From: JAENVT01 sp031412355
GTDB lineage: Bacteria; Actinomycetota; Acidimicrobiia; Acidimicrobiales; Ilumatobacteraceae
Reading direction: 5' to 3'
Assembly (NCBI GenBank): GCA_031412355.1
Contig: JANOCR010000364.1
Coordinates: forward strand, 1 to 41,049
Length of the DNA: 41,049 nt
Positions 1-7,138 of this stretch are shown in pieces (within the stretch, counting starts at the first letter, position 1; each line of letters begins with the position of its first letter). Under the pieces are notes generated by a model. It did not search any database, was not told the origin of the DNA, and saw nothing but the letters and a program-made list of their open reading frames with translations. A program made the translations under genes and the position numbers.

Positions 1-2
1 GC

Positions 3-605
3 TGGCAGCGCGGCGGCCGATTCGACAAGATCAGCACGCCCGTCACGATGGCGTTGTACGGCACTCCCGAGTTCTTCCTGGGTATGTTGTTCCTGGCCTT
101 CGTTGGGGCAAAGCTCGGCTGGTTTCCGACGGGCGGAGTCATCGACCCGGCAGCCAACTACTCGGGATTCAGCGCGGTCGTAGACCGCGCCCGCCACTTG
201 GTCCTGCCGATTCTCACCCTGACGCTCGGCTACCTCGGCTCGTACTCGTTGATCATGCGAACGTCGATGCTTGACACGCTGCGCGAGGACTACCTGACTA
301 CCGCGCGGGCAAAGGGCCTGCGCGACCGCGATGTCATGCGTCACCACGCCGTGCCCAATGCCTTGCTGCCATCGGTGTCGCTGATCGCGATCGGGTTCGG
401 CTTTGTCATTGGCGGAGCGATCACCACCGAGACCGTGTTCTCCTACCCGGGTCTCGGTCTGGCGACATCGCGTGCGATCGGCAACACCGACCTTCCGATG
501 ATGCAGGCGCTGTTCATGTTCTCCAGCCTGGCCGTGATCTTGTTCAACGTCGCGGCCGACATCGTGCTGACCTACCTCGACCCGCGTATTCGGGTAGGCG
601 CATGA
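3..605 (+). CDS. Peptide/nickel-type ABC transporter permease (DppB-like), 5' truncated
   Basis: Integral membrane subunit of a dipeptide/oligopeptide/nickel ABC importer. The reading frame is open from the window edge, so the N-terminus lies outside; about 200 residues are visible. They contain several hydrophobic membrane segments and the cytoplasmic coupling stretch TTARAKGLRDRDVMRHHAVPN, which fits the EAA loop of the binding-protein-dependent permease family that contacts the ATPase. The stop overlaps the next permease start (ATGA), so the genes are one operon. The substrate cannot be inferred because the binding protein gene is not in the window. Confidence 0.9.
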   Translation, partial: WQRGGRFDKISTPVTMALYGTPEFFLGMLFLAFVGAKLGWFPTGGVIDPAANYSGFSAVVDRARHLVLPILTLTLGYLGSYSLIMRTSMLDTLREDYLTTARAKGLRDRDVMRHHAVPNALLPSVSLIAIGFGFVIGGAITTETVFSYPGLGLATSRAIGNTDLPMMQALFMFSSLAVILFNVAADIVLTYLDPRIRVGA

Positions 606-1486
606 GGTCCCCGGCCTGGAACCGTCGAAAGCAGTCGGCGCGTCGAGTGTGGGGGCAGCTGCGCAGCGATCGCGCCGCAATGTTCGGTCTGGTGCTCTTG
701 GCTCTGTTCGCGGCGATGGCCTTGAGCGCGCCACTGTTCGCCGACCGTAGCGAGCTCCAGGCCGTCGCCGGGCGCGACAACCCCGACCTCGCGGCCCCCA
801 GTGGCAAGTTCTGGCTCGGCACCGACGAGATCGGGCGCGACGTATTCGCCCTGGTGGTCTGGGGTGCACGCGTGTCCATCTACATCGGCCTGTTGGCAAC
901 GGTCGTTGCCGTGTTCGTCGGTTCGTTGATCGGTCTGGTCGCCGGGTACGCCAAGGGATGGGTCAGCCGGGTCATGCTGGCCATCGACGACTTCTTCCTG
1001 GTGCTTCCATTCATCCCACTGGCAATCGTGCTGGCGCTGCTGCTTGGCCGCTCCCCGACGATCATGGCGCTGGTGATCGGCGGCACCTTCTGGGCCGGCG
1101 GTGCGCGGCTGGTTCGCGCCCAGGTGCTGTCGCTGCGCGAGCGCGGCTACGTCGAGCGGGCGACCGCTTTGGGCGCTTCGAGCCGGCACATCGTCACTCG
1201 CCACGTGCTTCCGGGCGTTGCTCCGTTGATCATCGCCAACGCCTCGTTGATCGTGCCGGGCGCGATACTCGCCGAGAGCACACTGGCGTTCCTCGGACTC
1301 GGCGACCGTTTCTCACCGAGTTGGGGAAAGGTGCTCGAGGGTGCCCAATCCAGTGGCGCGCTGACCTTGAACGCCTGGTGGTACTACCTGCCGCCGGGCT
1401 TGTGCATCATCGGCATCGTGCTGGCCTTCACGTTGGTGGGCAACGCGTTGCAACGGATCTTCGACCCGCGATTGATAGATCGATGA
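602..1486 (+). CDS. Peptide/nickel-type ABC transporter permease (DppC-like)
   Basis: Second membrane subunit of the same importer, 294 residues, the usual DppC/OppC length. The N-terminal region contains a cytoplasmic stretch (RRVWGQLRSDRAAMFGLVLLA) leading into the first membrane helix, typical of the OppC N-terminal domain. Further helices surround an EAA-type loop (ERATALGASSRHIVTRHVLPG). The start at 602 overlaps the upstream stop by 4 nt and the stop overlaps the ATPase start (ATGA), so translation is probably coupled. Confidence 0.93.
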   Translation: MRSPAWNRRKQSARRVWGQLRSDRAAMFGLVLLALFAAMALSAPLFADRSELQAVAGRDNPDLAAPSGKFWLGTDEIGRDVFALVVWGARVSIYIGLLATVVAVFVGSLIGLVAGYAKGWVSRVMLAIDDFFLVLPFIPLAIVLALLLGRSPTIMALVIGGTFWAGGARLVRAQVLSLRERGYVERATALGASSRHIVTRHVLPGVAPLIIANASLIVPGAILAESTLAFLGLGDRFSPSWGKVLEGAQSSGALTLNAWWYYLPPGLCIIGIVLAFTLVGNALQRIFDPRLIDR

Positions 1487-2424
1487 GCGCGCCGATTCTC
1501 GACGTGCGCGATCTGCACGTGACGTACGCCAGCACGCGTGGCCCCGTGCCGGCGGTGCGCGGGGTGTCGTTCCGTCTCGATCCCGGCGAGACACTGGGCC
1601 TTGCCGGTGAGAGCGGCAGCGGCAAGTCGACCATGACGATGGCGCTGCTACGCCTGGTGCCGGCCGGTACAACCACCACGGGATCGATAATCTTGGCAGG
1701 TGAGGATGTAATGGCGATGAAGCCCGGCCGGCTTCGGGCCGTGCGGTGGGCCGAGGCCGCCGTCGTGTTCCAGGGTGCCCAGCACGTGCTCAATCCCGTG
1801 CAAAGGATCAGGCGGCAGATCCAGGAAGCCATCGACACGCATCGCGGCGCCAACAGGGTCGACGATCTCCTCGAGCAGGTGGGAATTCCGAGATGGCGCG
1901 CCGGTGCATATCCCCACGAGTTGTCAGGCGGGCAGAAGCAGCGAGTCATGATCGCAATGGCATTGGCCTGCGATCCGCAACTGCTGATCGCCGACGAACC
2001 AACCACTGCGCTCGACGTCATGGTGCAGGCCCAGGTGTTGCAGCTCCTGGCCGACCTGCAGCGTGATCGCGGGCTGGCGATGATCTTCATCACACACGAC
2101 CTGTCGGTGTTGTCGACCGTGGCCGATCGCTTGGCGGTGATGTACGCCGGACGGTTGGTCGAGACAGGCCCGGCAAAGGAGATGTTGCGCGGCGCCAAAC
2201 ATCCCTACACAAAGGCACTCGCCGCAGCGTTTCCGACGATTGGCGATATGTCGTCGCGCATGGCACCATCCGGATTGGCCGGCGACCCTCCCGACCCGGC
2301 CGCGGTACCTAGCGGCTGCACGTTCCATCCGCGCTGCCCGTTGGCGACGCAGGAGTGTGCAACCACAACGGTCGAGCTACACGAGATCTCGGCCCGATGG
2401 GAGGCGGCATGTCTCAAGTTGTGA
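1483..2424 (+). CDS. Peptide/nickel-type ABC transporter ATP-binding protein (DppD-like)
   Basis: First ATPase of the importer, 313 residues. Visible motifs are Walker A GESGSGKST (residues 42-50), Q-loop VVFQ, signature LSGGQKQR, Walker B LLIADEPTTALD and H-loop THD. The C-terminus has the oligopeptide-transporter extension with the PSGCTFHPRCP motif and nearby cysteines. The open frame extends far upstream inside dppC, but the ATG at 1483 overlaps the dppC stop and gives the family's normal N-terminus (MSAPILDVRDLHVTY). Confidence 0.93.
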   Translation: MSAPILDVRDLHVTYASTRGPVPAVRGVSFRLDPGETLGLAGESGSGKSTMTMALLRLVPAGTTTTGSIILAGEDVMAMKPGRLRAVRWAEAAVVFQGAQHVLNPVQRIRRQIQEAIDTHRGANRVDDLLEQVGIPRWRAGAYPHELSGGQKQRVMIAMALACDPQLLIADEPTTALDVMVQAQVLQLLADLQRDRGLAMIFITHDLSVLSTVADRLAVMYAGRLVETGPAKEMLRGAKHPYTKALAAAFPTIGDMSSRMAPSGLAGDPPDPAAVPSGCTFHPRCPLATQECATTTVELHEISARWEAACLKL

Positions 2425-3383
2425 CCACTCCGCTGCTGCAGGTTTCCGGAGCCAAGATCACCTACCCGTCCCGGTGGCGTGGTGGAATGCCTTTGCACGC
2501 GGTCGATGGTGTGGATCTCAGCGTTTCGTCGGGCGAGGTCGTCGCTCTGGTCGGGGAAAGCGGCTGCGGCAAGACCACGCTTGCGCGGGCCATGCTCGGC
2601 CTGCAACCACTGACGGGTGGTTCGATCGCCTTCGATGGTTCGCCGCTGCCCAAGTCGAGGGCCGGCCTGCGGGCATACCGTCGCAAAGCTCAACTGATCT
2701 TCCAAGATCCCTCCGGCAGCATCAACCCGCGCCAGTCGATCTACGAGATCGTGGCTGAAGGGTTGCGGATTCATCACGAGCGTGCCGACGAGCAGCAGCG
2801 CGTCGCGGATGCGTTGTCGCATTGTGGCTTGCGTCCTCCCGAACAGTTCTTCCTGCGTTTCCCGCACGAACTATCGGGTGGCCAACGACAGCGTGTCGTG
2901 ATCGCCGGCGCGATGGTGCTGCAGCCCAGTCTGCTGGTGGCCGACGAGCCGGTCTCGTCGCTCGACGCGTCGGTACGCGGCGAGATACTGCAGCTGCTGC
3001 TCGGGTTGTCGCGCGATCGCGGGATGACGATCCTGGTGGTCACCCACGACCTCGGAGTGGCGTGGAACATCGCGGACCGCGTTGCCGTGATGTATCTGGG
3101 ACGAATTGTCGAGGTGGGCACAACCGAACAGATCATGGCTGCGCCGAAGCATCCGTACACCAAGGCTCTGCTGTCGGTCGTGCCCGAGCACGACCGCATG
3201 GAGCCACAGATCCTCACCGGCGAGACGCCGGATCCCACGCACATCCCCTCTGGTTGTCGGTTCCATCCACGTTGCCCGCTGTACCAGAGCGGCGAAGCCG
3301 AACGTCTAGGCGTCGCCCAGGCATGCACGTCCGACGACCCGAAGCTGGTCGACGGCGTCGCCTGCCACGCCGCCCACCGCTGA
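2409..3383 (+). CDS. Peptide/nickel-type ABC transporter ATP-binding protein (DppF-like)
   Basis: Second ATPase of the importer, 324 residues. It carries Walker A GESGCGKTT (residues 49-57), Q-loop LIFQDPSGSINPRQS, signature LSGGQRQR, Walker B LLVADEPVSSLD, H-loop THD and the C-terminal PSGCRFHPRCP extension. The start at 2409 is chosen because GGGAGGC lies 5-10 nt upstream and the resulting N-terminus fits the family; the frame is open back to 2355 inside the previous gene. It overlaps the dppD-like gene by 16 nt. It is the last gene of the operon and converges on the hydrolase gene. Confidence 0.92.
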   Translation: MSQVVTTPLLQVSGAKITYPSRWRGGMPLHAVDGVDLSVSSGEVVALVGESGCGKTTLARAMLGLQPLTGGSIAFDGSPLPKSRAGLRAYRRKAQLIFQDPSGSINPRQSIYEIVAEGLRIHHERADEQQRVADALSHCGLRPPEQFFLRFPHELSGGQRQRVVIAGAMVLQPSLLVADEPVSSLDASVRGEILQLLLGLSRDRGMTILVVTHDLGVAWNIADRVAVMYLGRIVEVGTTEQIMAAPKHPYTKALLSVVPEHDRMEPQILTGETPDPTHIPSGCRFHPRCPLYQSGEAERLGVAQACTSDDPKLVDGVACHAAHR

Positions 3384-3409
3384 CCCACGCCGCTGCCACC
3401 GACGTGGTC

Positions 3410-3500
3410 GGGCGCGATTCTGGCCATTCGTGGCGTGATGCCGCACCCACAGATCTCGCACGGGCGCGACCAATGCCATCCGTGGCGTGATACCGCGCCC
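3410..3500. repeat. Tandem pair of 39-bp hairpin repeats between convergent genes
   Basis: Copy 1 is 3410-3448 and copy 2 is 3462-3500; I count 31 of 39 identical positions. Both begin GGGCGCG and end in its complement (CGCGCCC in copy 2; CGCACCC with one mismatch in copy 1). Each has an inner GCCA/TGGC stem with loop TTCG or TCCG. They sit between two convergent stops (3383 and 3522), so a bidirectional terminator or REP-like element is likely. There is no T-run. Confidence 0.7.
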
Positions 3501-3521
3501 AACAGGCCTGGCGGGGTGAGG

Positions 3522-5423
3522 TCAGGAGAGTTGGCGCGGGAAGCGCTCCGACCAGCGTCGCTCGGCGATGATCGTGCCGGATTCAAGAGCATCGAGCTCG
3601 ATGTCGACGCAGTACGCGTCGGTGGTGCTGCGCACCTGCAGGCGCGACTCGACGGCGACCGACACACCGGGCCACTCGATCGCGAACCGCACCGTGCCTC
3701 CGGCTGTTGCCTGCGCGGGGTCGGCGGTCGACACGGTGGCGAGCCCTTCGTAGTGATCGGTCATCCGTCCACCGTGACGCACGTCGTACGTGCCGCCATA
3801 TCTCGTCGCAACGTGAGTGACCCGCCGCAGCACGTCGTGTCCGGTGCTCCACGAGATGTCGCCGACGTCGTCACGCACGGGGGCATCGATCGCCGCGAAC
3901 TTCGGCTGGCCTTCGCCCCCTGGCGGCAACACAGGCAATTGCATCTGCAACGACTCGACGGTCAAGGTCACGGGGAGAGGTGGGATCCACGTGTTGGGCC
4001 AGTCGGTACCGGCAACACTGAGGCGAATGGAATGACCTGCCGGGAACAGCCACGACGTCGCCTCCATCTCGACCTCGATCTCGGACGGTTCTCCCGGCAC
4101 CAGTGGCGCGGGCGGCTCGACGCGGTGCGTGAGGTTCAACAGCCCGCGCGTCACCAGCGCGGAGGTGCCGTCGGGCCACACATCGTTGAGCTTCACCGAT
4201 AGGTAGGCGATCGGCTGGTCGGAAACGACAGTGGCTGTGACGATCACATGGCCCATCACTTCCATCGGCGAGCTCAGCGGCCAGTCCGTGGTCAGTGACC
4301 ACGAGTCGTCGTCGCGCTGGTCGAGTGGTTGACCCCACGGTAGACCGCCGGCGCACGAGATCCATGCCGCCGTCCCGGTATCGGGACGCGTCGCCAACGA
4401 ACGCCGCCGCCCGTCGTAGAGCACGGTCGGCGTCAGCCGCTGTGGTGGCCAATCGGACTCGTAGCGCCATTCGCCGCTGTGGATGTTTAGATCCGGTGCG
4501 GGCCTGGTCGCGTGACGCACGAAGACCCGGATCGGTGGCTGGGGCTCGGTGGGGTCGTCGCGCAGCCACTTGCCGAAGAATGCGATCATCTCGGGTACCA
4601 GGTCAATGTGCGGGCCGGGTAGTGAAGTCGATGGCGCCATGTGGCTCCATGGCCCGATCAACAGCTCCTTCTCGCAGCGCAGATGTTCGAAGGTGCGGAA
4701 GGTGTTGTTGCGATACCCGTCCGCCCATCCGGCGACGATCATCGTCGGGCATTCGATGCGCGCGTAGACGGGTCGCACCGAGCCATGTCGCCAATACGGC
4801 CCGTCACATTGCTCGTGCAGCCAGCGCAGCAGCCACGGCTCGTGTTCCGCGATGCGAGCGAGCCACTCATCCCGCCACGCGTTTCCCCAGAGGGCCGGCA
4901 CCGGCGGCAGCGCGTTCATCGGCACCATGTAGTGGCAGTAGTCGACCAAGTCAATTGCTCGCAGCGCGCCGCCCATGTAATGCACATCATCGGTGTACCG
5001 GTCGTCGGTCGCGTAGATCGCACAGATCGCACCCAGCGCAGCGGGACGTTCGCACGCAACCTGCAAGGAGTTGAAGCCTGAGTAGCTGTAGCCGAACATT
5101 CCGACGCGGCCGTTGCTCCACGACTGCGCGGCCAACCAGGCGATCACGTCGGCGAGGTCGTCGAGCTCCGAAGCAGGGTATTCATCGGTGGCCCGCCCAG
5201 CGGACGAGCCGGTACCGCGCACATCCAACCGGCACACCGCGAAGCCGCCTTCGGCGCGCAACCGCAGGTAGTCCTCTGCATGTGACTCGCTGGTCAGGTC
5301 GTCTTTCCGATATGGCAACGCCTCCAGCAGCACTGGCACAGCGGTGTCAGTGGCGGGCAGGTACAGATCGGCGGCAAGCCGAACCCCGTCGCGCACCGTG
5401 ATCCACACCTGCTGGCACTGCAC
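3522..5423 (-). CDS. CocE/NonD family alpha/beta hydrolase (X-Pro dipeptidyl-peptidase-like)
   Basis: Serine hydrolase of the CocE/NonD (S15-like) family, 633 residues from the GTG at 5423. The N-terminal alpha/beta-hydrolase domain opens with WITVRDGVRLAADLYLP. The nucleophile elbow is GYSYSG with Ser113. Candidate acid and base lie in AGWADGYRNN and GPWSHMAP. The second half is the galactose-binding-like C-terminal domain, with the motif PAGHSIRLSVAGTDWPNTW. The open frame runs up to 5591, but that part lies in the OB-fold gene; GTG 5423 starts 41 nt after that gene's stop and gives the normal N-terminus. No signal peptide is seen, so it is probably cytoplasmic. The substrate (ester, amide or X-Pro peptide) is unknown. 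Confidence 0.9.
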   Translation of the reverse strand: MQCQQVWITVRDGVRLAADLYLPATDTAVPVLLEALPYRKDDLTSESHAEDYLRLRAEGGFAVCRLDVRGTGSSAGRATDEYPASELDDLADVIAWLAAQSWSNGRVGMFGYSYSGFNSLQVACERPAALGAICAIYATDDRYTDDVHYMGGALRAIDLVDYCHYMVPMNALPPVPALWGNAWRDEWLARIAEHEPWLLRWLHEQCDGPYWRHGSVRPVYARIECPTMIVAGWADGYRNNTFRTFEHLRCEKELLIGPWSHMAPSTSLPGPHIDLVPEMIAFFGKWLRDDPTEPQPPIRVFVRHATRPAPDLNIHSGEWRYESDWPPQRLTPTVLYDGRRRSLATRPDTGTAAWISCAGGLPWGQPLDQRDDDSWSLTTDWPLSSPMEVMGHVIVTATVVSDQPIAYLSVKLNDVWPDGTSALVTRGLLNLTHRVEPPAPLVPGEPSEIEVEMEATSWLFPAGHSIRLSVAGTDWPNTWIPPLPVTLTVESLQMQLPVLPPGGEGQPKFAAIDAPVRDDVGDISWSTGHDVLRRVTHVATRYGGTYDVRHGGRMTDHYEGLATVSTADPAQATAGGTVRFAIEWPGVSVAVESRLQVRSTTDAYCVDIELDALESGTIIAERRWSERFPRQLS

Positions 5424-5464
5424 TGGCCGAGCGTATCCGCCCTCGTCACATCGGGCGGGCGAGG

Positions 5465-5794
5465 TCAGCGGGGCAGAAGGGTGTAGTCGGGGTTGGTGAA
5501 CTCGAGGTGGTCGCCGTGCATCACCGGAACTCCGTTGATCGCGATCCGCCGACCGAGAGTGATGCCCCCGATCGATCTGCGGCCTGTCCACACTGCGGTC
5601 ACGGTGCCGGTGTCATCGGAAACCGAGATCGCCAACGCTGGCTGGCCGGCAGTCGGGCGGGCCGTCATGCGCGTGACCTTGCCACAGACGCAAACTCGCT
5701 GGCGTGGCTCGGTGTCACAGATCGGGGTAGAAGGTGGCGGGCCGGGAGCCTCGGCCGGGCAGGCGTCTTTGTTCTTGCGGCGAAGTATCGACAT
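5465..5794 (-). CDS. Small OB-fold nucleic-acid-binding-type protein
   Basis: 109 residues from ATG 5794. A TTG at 5800 overlapping the upstream stop (TTGA) is an alternative start. After a Pro/Cys-containing N-terminus comes an OB-fold pattern: VCVCGKVTRMTA, then VSDDTGTVTAVWTGRRSIGGI, then a final strand LEFTNPDYTLL. This resembles the small OB-fold proteins beside TrkA genes in actinobacteria (the Rv2694c neighbourhood in Mycobacterium tuberculosis, from memory). Its role is not known; nucleic-acid binding is inferred from the fold only. Confidence 0.8.
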   Translation of the reverse strand: MSILRRKNKDACPAEAPGPPPSTPICDTEPRQRVCVCGKVTRMTARPTAGQPALAISVSDDTGTVTAVWTGRRSIGGITLGRRIAINGVPVMHGDHLEFTNPDYTLLPR

Positions 5795-5796
5795 GG

Positions 5797-6465
5797 TCAA
5801 CCCACCAACGCGCGCCGCACGTCGTCTTCGACCCCACCCGTGACCAACACCAACACCTCGTCGCCCTGGTGCAGCACGGTGTCACCGCGGGGCACGACCA
5901 CGTGACCGTCGCGAAGCACCGCCACGACGGTCGATTCGCGCGGCAGTCCGAGATTGGTGAGCTCCTTGGCTATGGCGGGTGAGCCTGCGGCCAAGGTGAC
6001 CTCGGCGAGGCGAGCCTTGCCGCCTTCGAGGCTGAGTAGTCGCACGAACGAGCCCACGGTGACCGCTTCTTCGACCAGGGCAGTGAGTAGATGCGGCGTG
6101 GAGACCGATATGTCGACACCCCACATGTCGGTGAACATCCATTCGTTCTTCGGGTTGTTGACCCGTGCCAGGACACGCGGCACCGCGAACTCCTGCTTGC
6201 AGAGCAGCGACACCACCAAGTTGTCTTCGTCGTCGCCGGTCACGGCGGCCACGACGTCGGCCTGCGCCGCACCGACCGAGGTCAGCGTGGCGACCTCGCA
6301 CGCGTCGCCCAGCCACCAGGTGACACCAACCGGTGTGCGCGTGGCTCGCCCTTGAGTGACCACGGACGTGTCGTTGTCGATCAGCGTCACGTCGTGACCG
6401 GAGTTCTGCAGCTGGCCGGCCATGTAGCGCCCGACGCTGCCGCCACCAGCAATGATCACCCTCAT
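5797..6465 (-). CDS. trkA: TrkA family potassium uptake regulator (RCK domain), second copy
   Basis: Cytoplasmic regulatory subunit of potassium transport, 222 residues. The TrkA-N Rossmann domain shows GGGSVG (residues 7-12) and an acidic end of strand 2 (LIDND), as expected for an NAD(H) or nucleotide site. The second half is a TrkA-C/RCK_C domain (GSPAIAKELTNLGLPRESTVVAVLRDGHVVVPRGDTVLHQGDEVLVL). The start overlaps the stop of the other trkA gene (ATGA). The adjacent pair matches the ceoB/ceoC arrangement in mycobacteria. Confidence 0.92.
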   Translation of the reverse strand: MRVIIAGGGSVGRYMAGQLQNSGHDVTLIDNDTSVVTQGRATRTPVGVTWWLGDACEVATLTSVGAAQADVVAAVTGDDEDNLVVSLLCKQEFAVPRVLARVNNPKNEWMFTDMWGVDISVSTPHLLTALVEEAVTVGSFVRLLSLEGGKARLAEVTLAAGSPAIAKELTNLGLPRESTVVAVLRDGHVVVPRGDTVLHQGDEVLVLVTGGVEDDVRRALVG

Positions 6466-7127
6466 TCCGGCGTCCCTTCAGTGAGATGCAGCGCGGCATC
6501 GAGCTGGGCTGCGTGGTCGGCGGGCACCACAATGTGGAGGACGTCGTCTTCCTGCAGCAACAACGAGGGCGACGGTATGGATGCCTCGCCGAAGCGGCCG
6601 ATCACCGCAACCCGTCCGGCCGTGGCTGTTTCGACATCGGCCACCGACATGCCGGCCGCGGCTGTCGATACGCGGCGCTCGAGGATGGTGAACTTGGCCG
6701 ACGGATCGACCCAGTCAGGCGTGGACTCCGATACCAGCAGATGGCGCAGCACCCGCGCACTGGTCCACGTGACCGAGGCGACCGTAGCGATGCCTAATCG
6801 CTCGTAGATCGAGGCTCGCCTGGGATCGTAGATTCGGGCGACCACATGCTTGACGCCGAAGGTTTCGCGTGCGACCCGGGCGATCAGGATGTTGCTGTTG
6901 TCACCGCTGGTGACAGCGGCAACTGCGCAGTTCGGTGTGATCCCAGCCTCGGTCAGCACATCGCGATCGAATCCGACACCCACCATGGTCGCGCCCTTGA
7001 AGTCCTCACCGAGACGACGAAACGACTCGGCGCGCCGGTCGATCACGATGACGTCGTGCTCACTGGAAGCGAGGTTGAGCGCGACCTCCGAGCCGACTCT
7101 GCCGCACCCGACAACGATGACATGCAT
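6462..7127 (-). CDS. trkA: TrkA family potassium uptake regulator (RCK domain), first copy
   Basis: 221 residues. The TrkA-N domain has GCGRVG (residues 7-12) and VIDRR at the end of strand 2; a TrkA-C domain follows (ERRVSTAAAGMSVADVETATAGRVAVIGRFGEASIPSPSLLLQEDDVLHIVV). It lies 11 nt downstream of the KimA-like transporter gene and overlaps the next trkA gene by 4 nt, so all three are probably one transcript. The pair may form a heteromeric gating ring. The nucleotide bound (NAD, ATP or c-di-AMP) cannot be read from sequence. Confidence 0.92.
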   Translation of the reverse strand: MHVIVVGCGRVGSEVALNLASSEHDVIVIDRRAESFRRLGEDFKGATMVGVGFDRDVLTEAGITPNCAVAAVTSGDNSNILIARVARETFGVKHVVARIYDPRRASIYERLGIATVASVTWTSARVLRHLLVSESTPDWVDPSAKFTILERRVSTAAAGMSVADVETATAGRVAVIGRFGEASIPSPSLLLQEDDVLHIVVPADHAAQLDAALHLTEGTPE

Positions 7128-7138
7128 ACCAGAAACTC

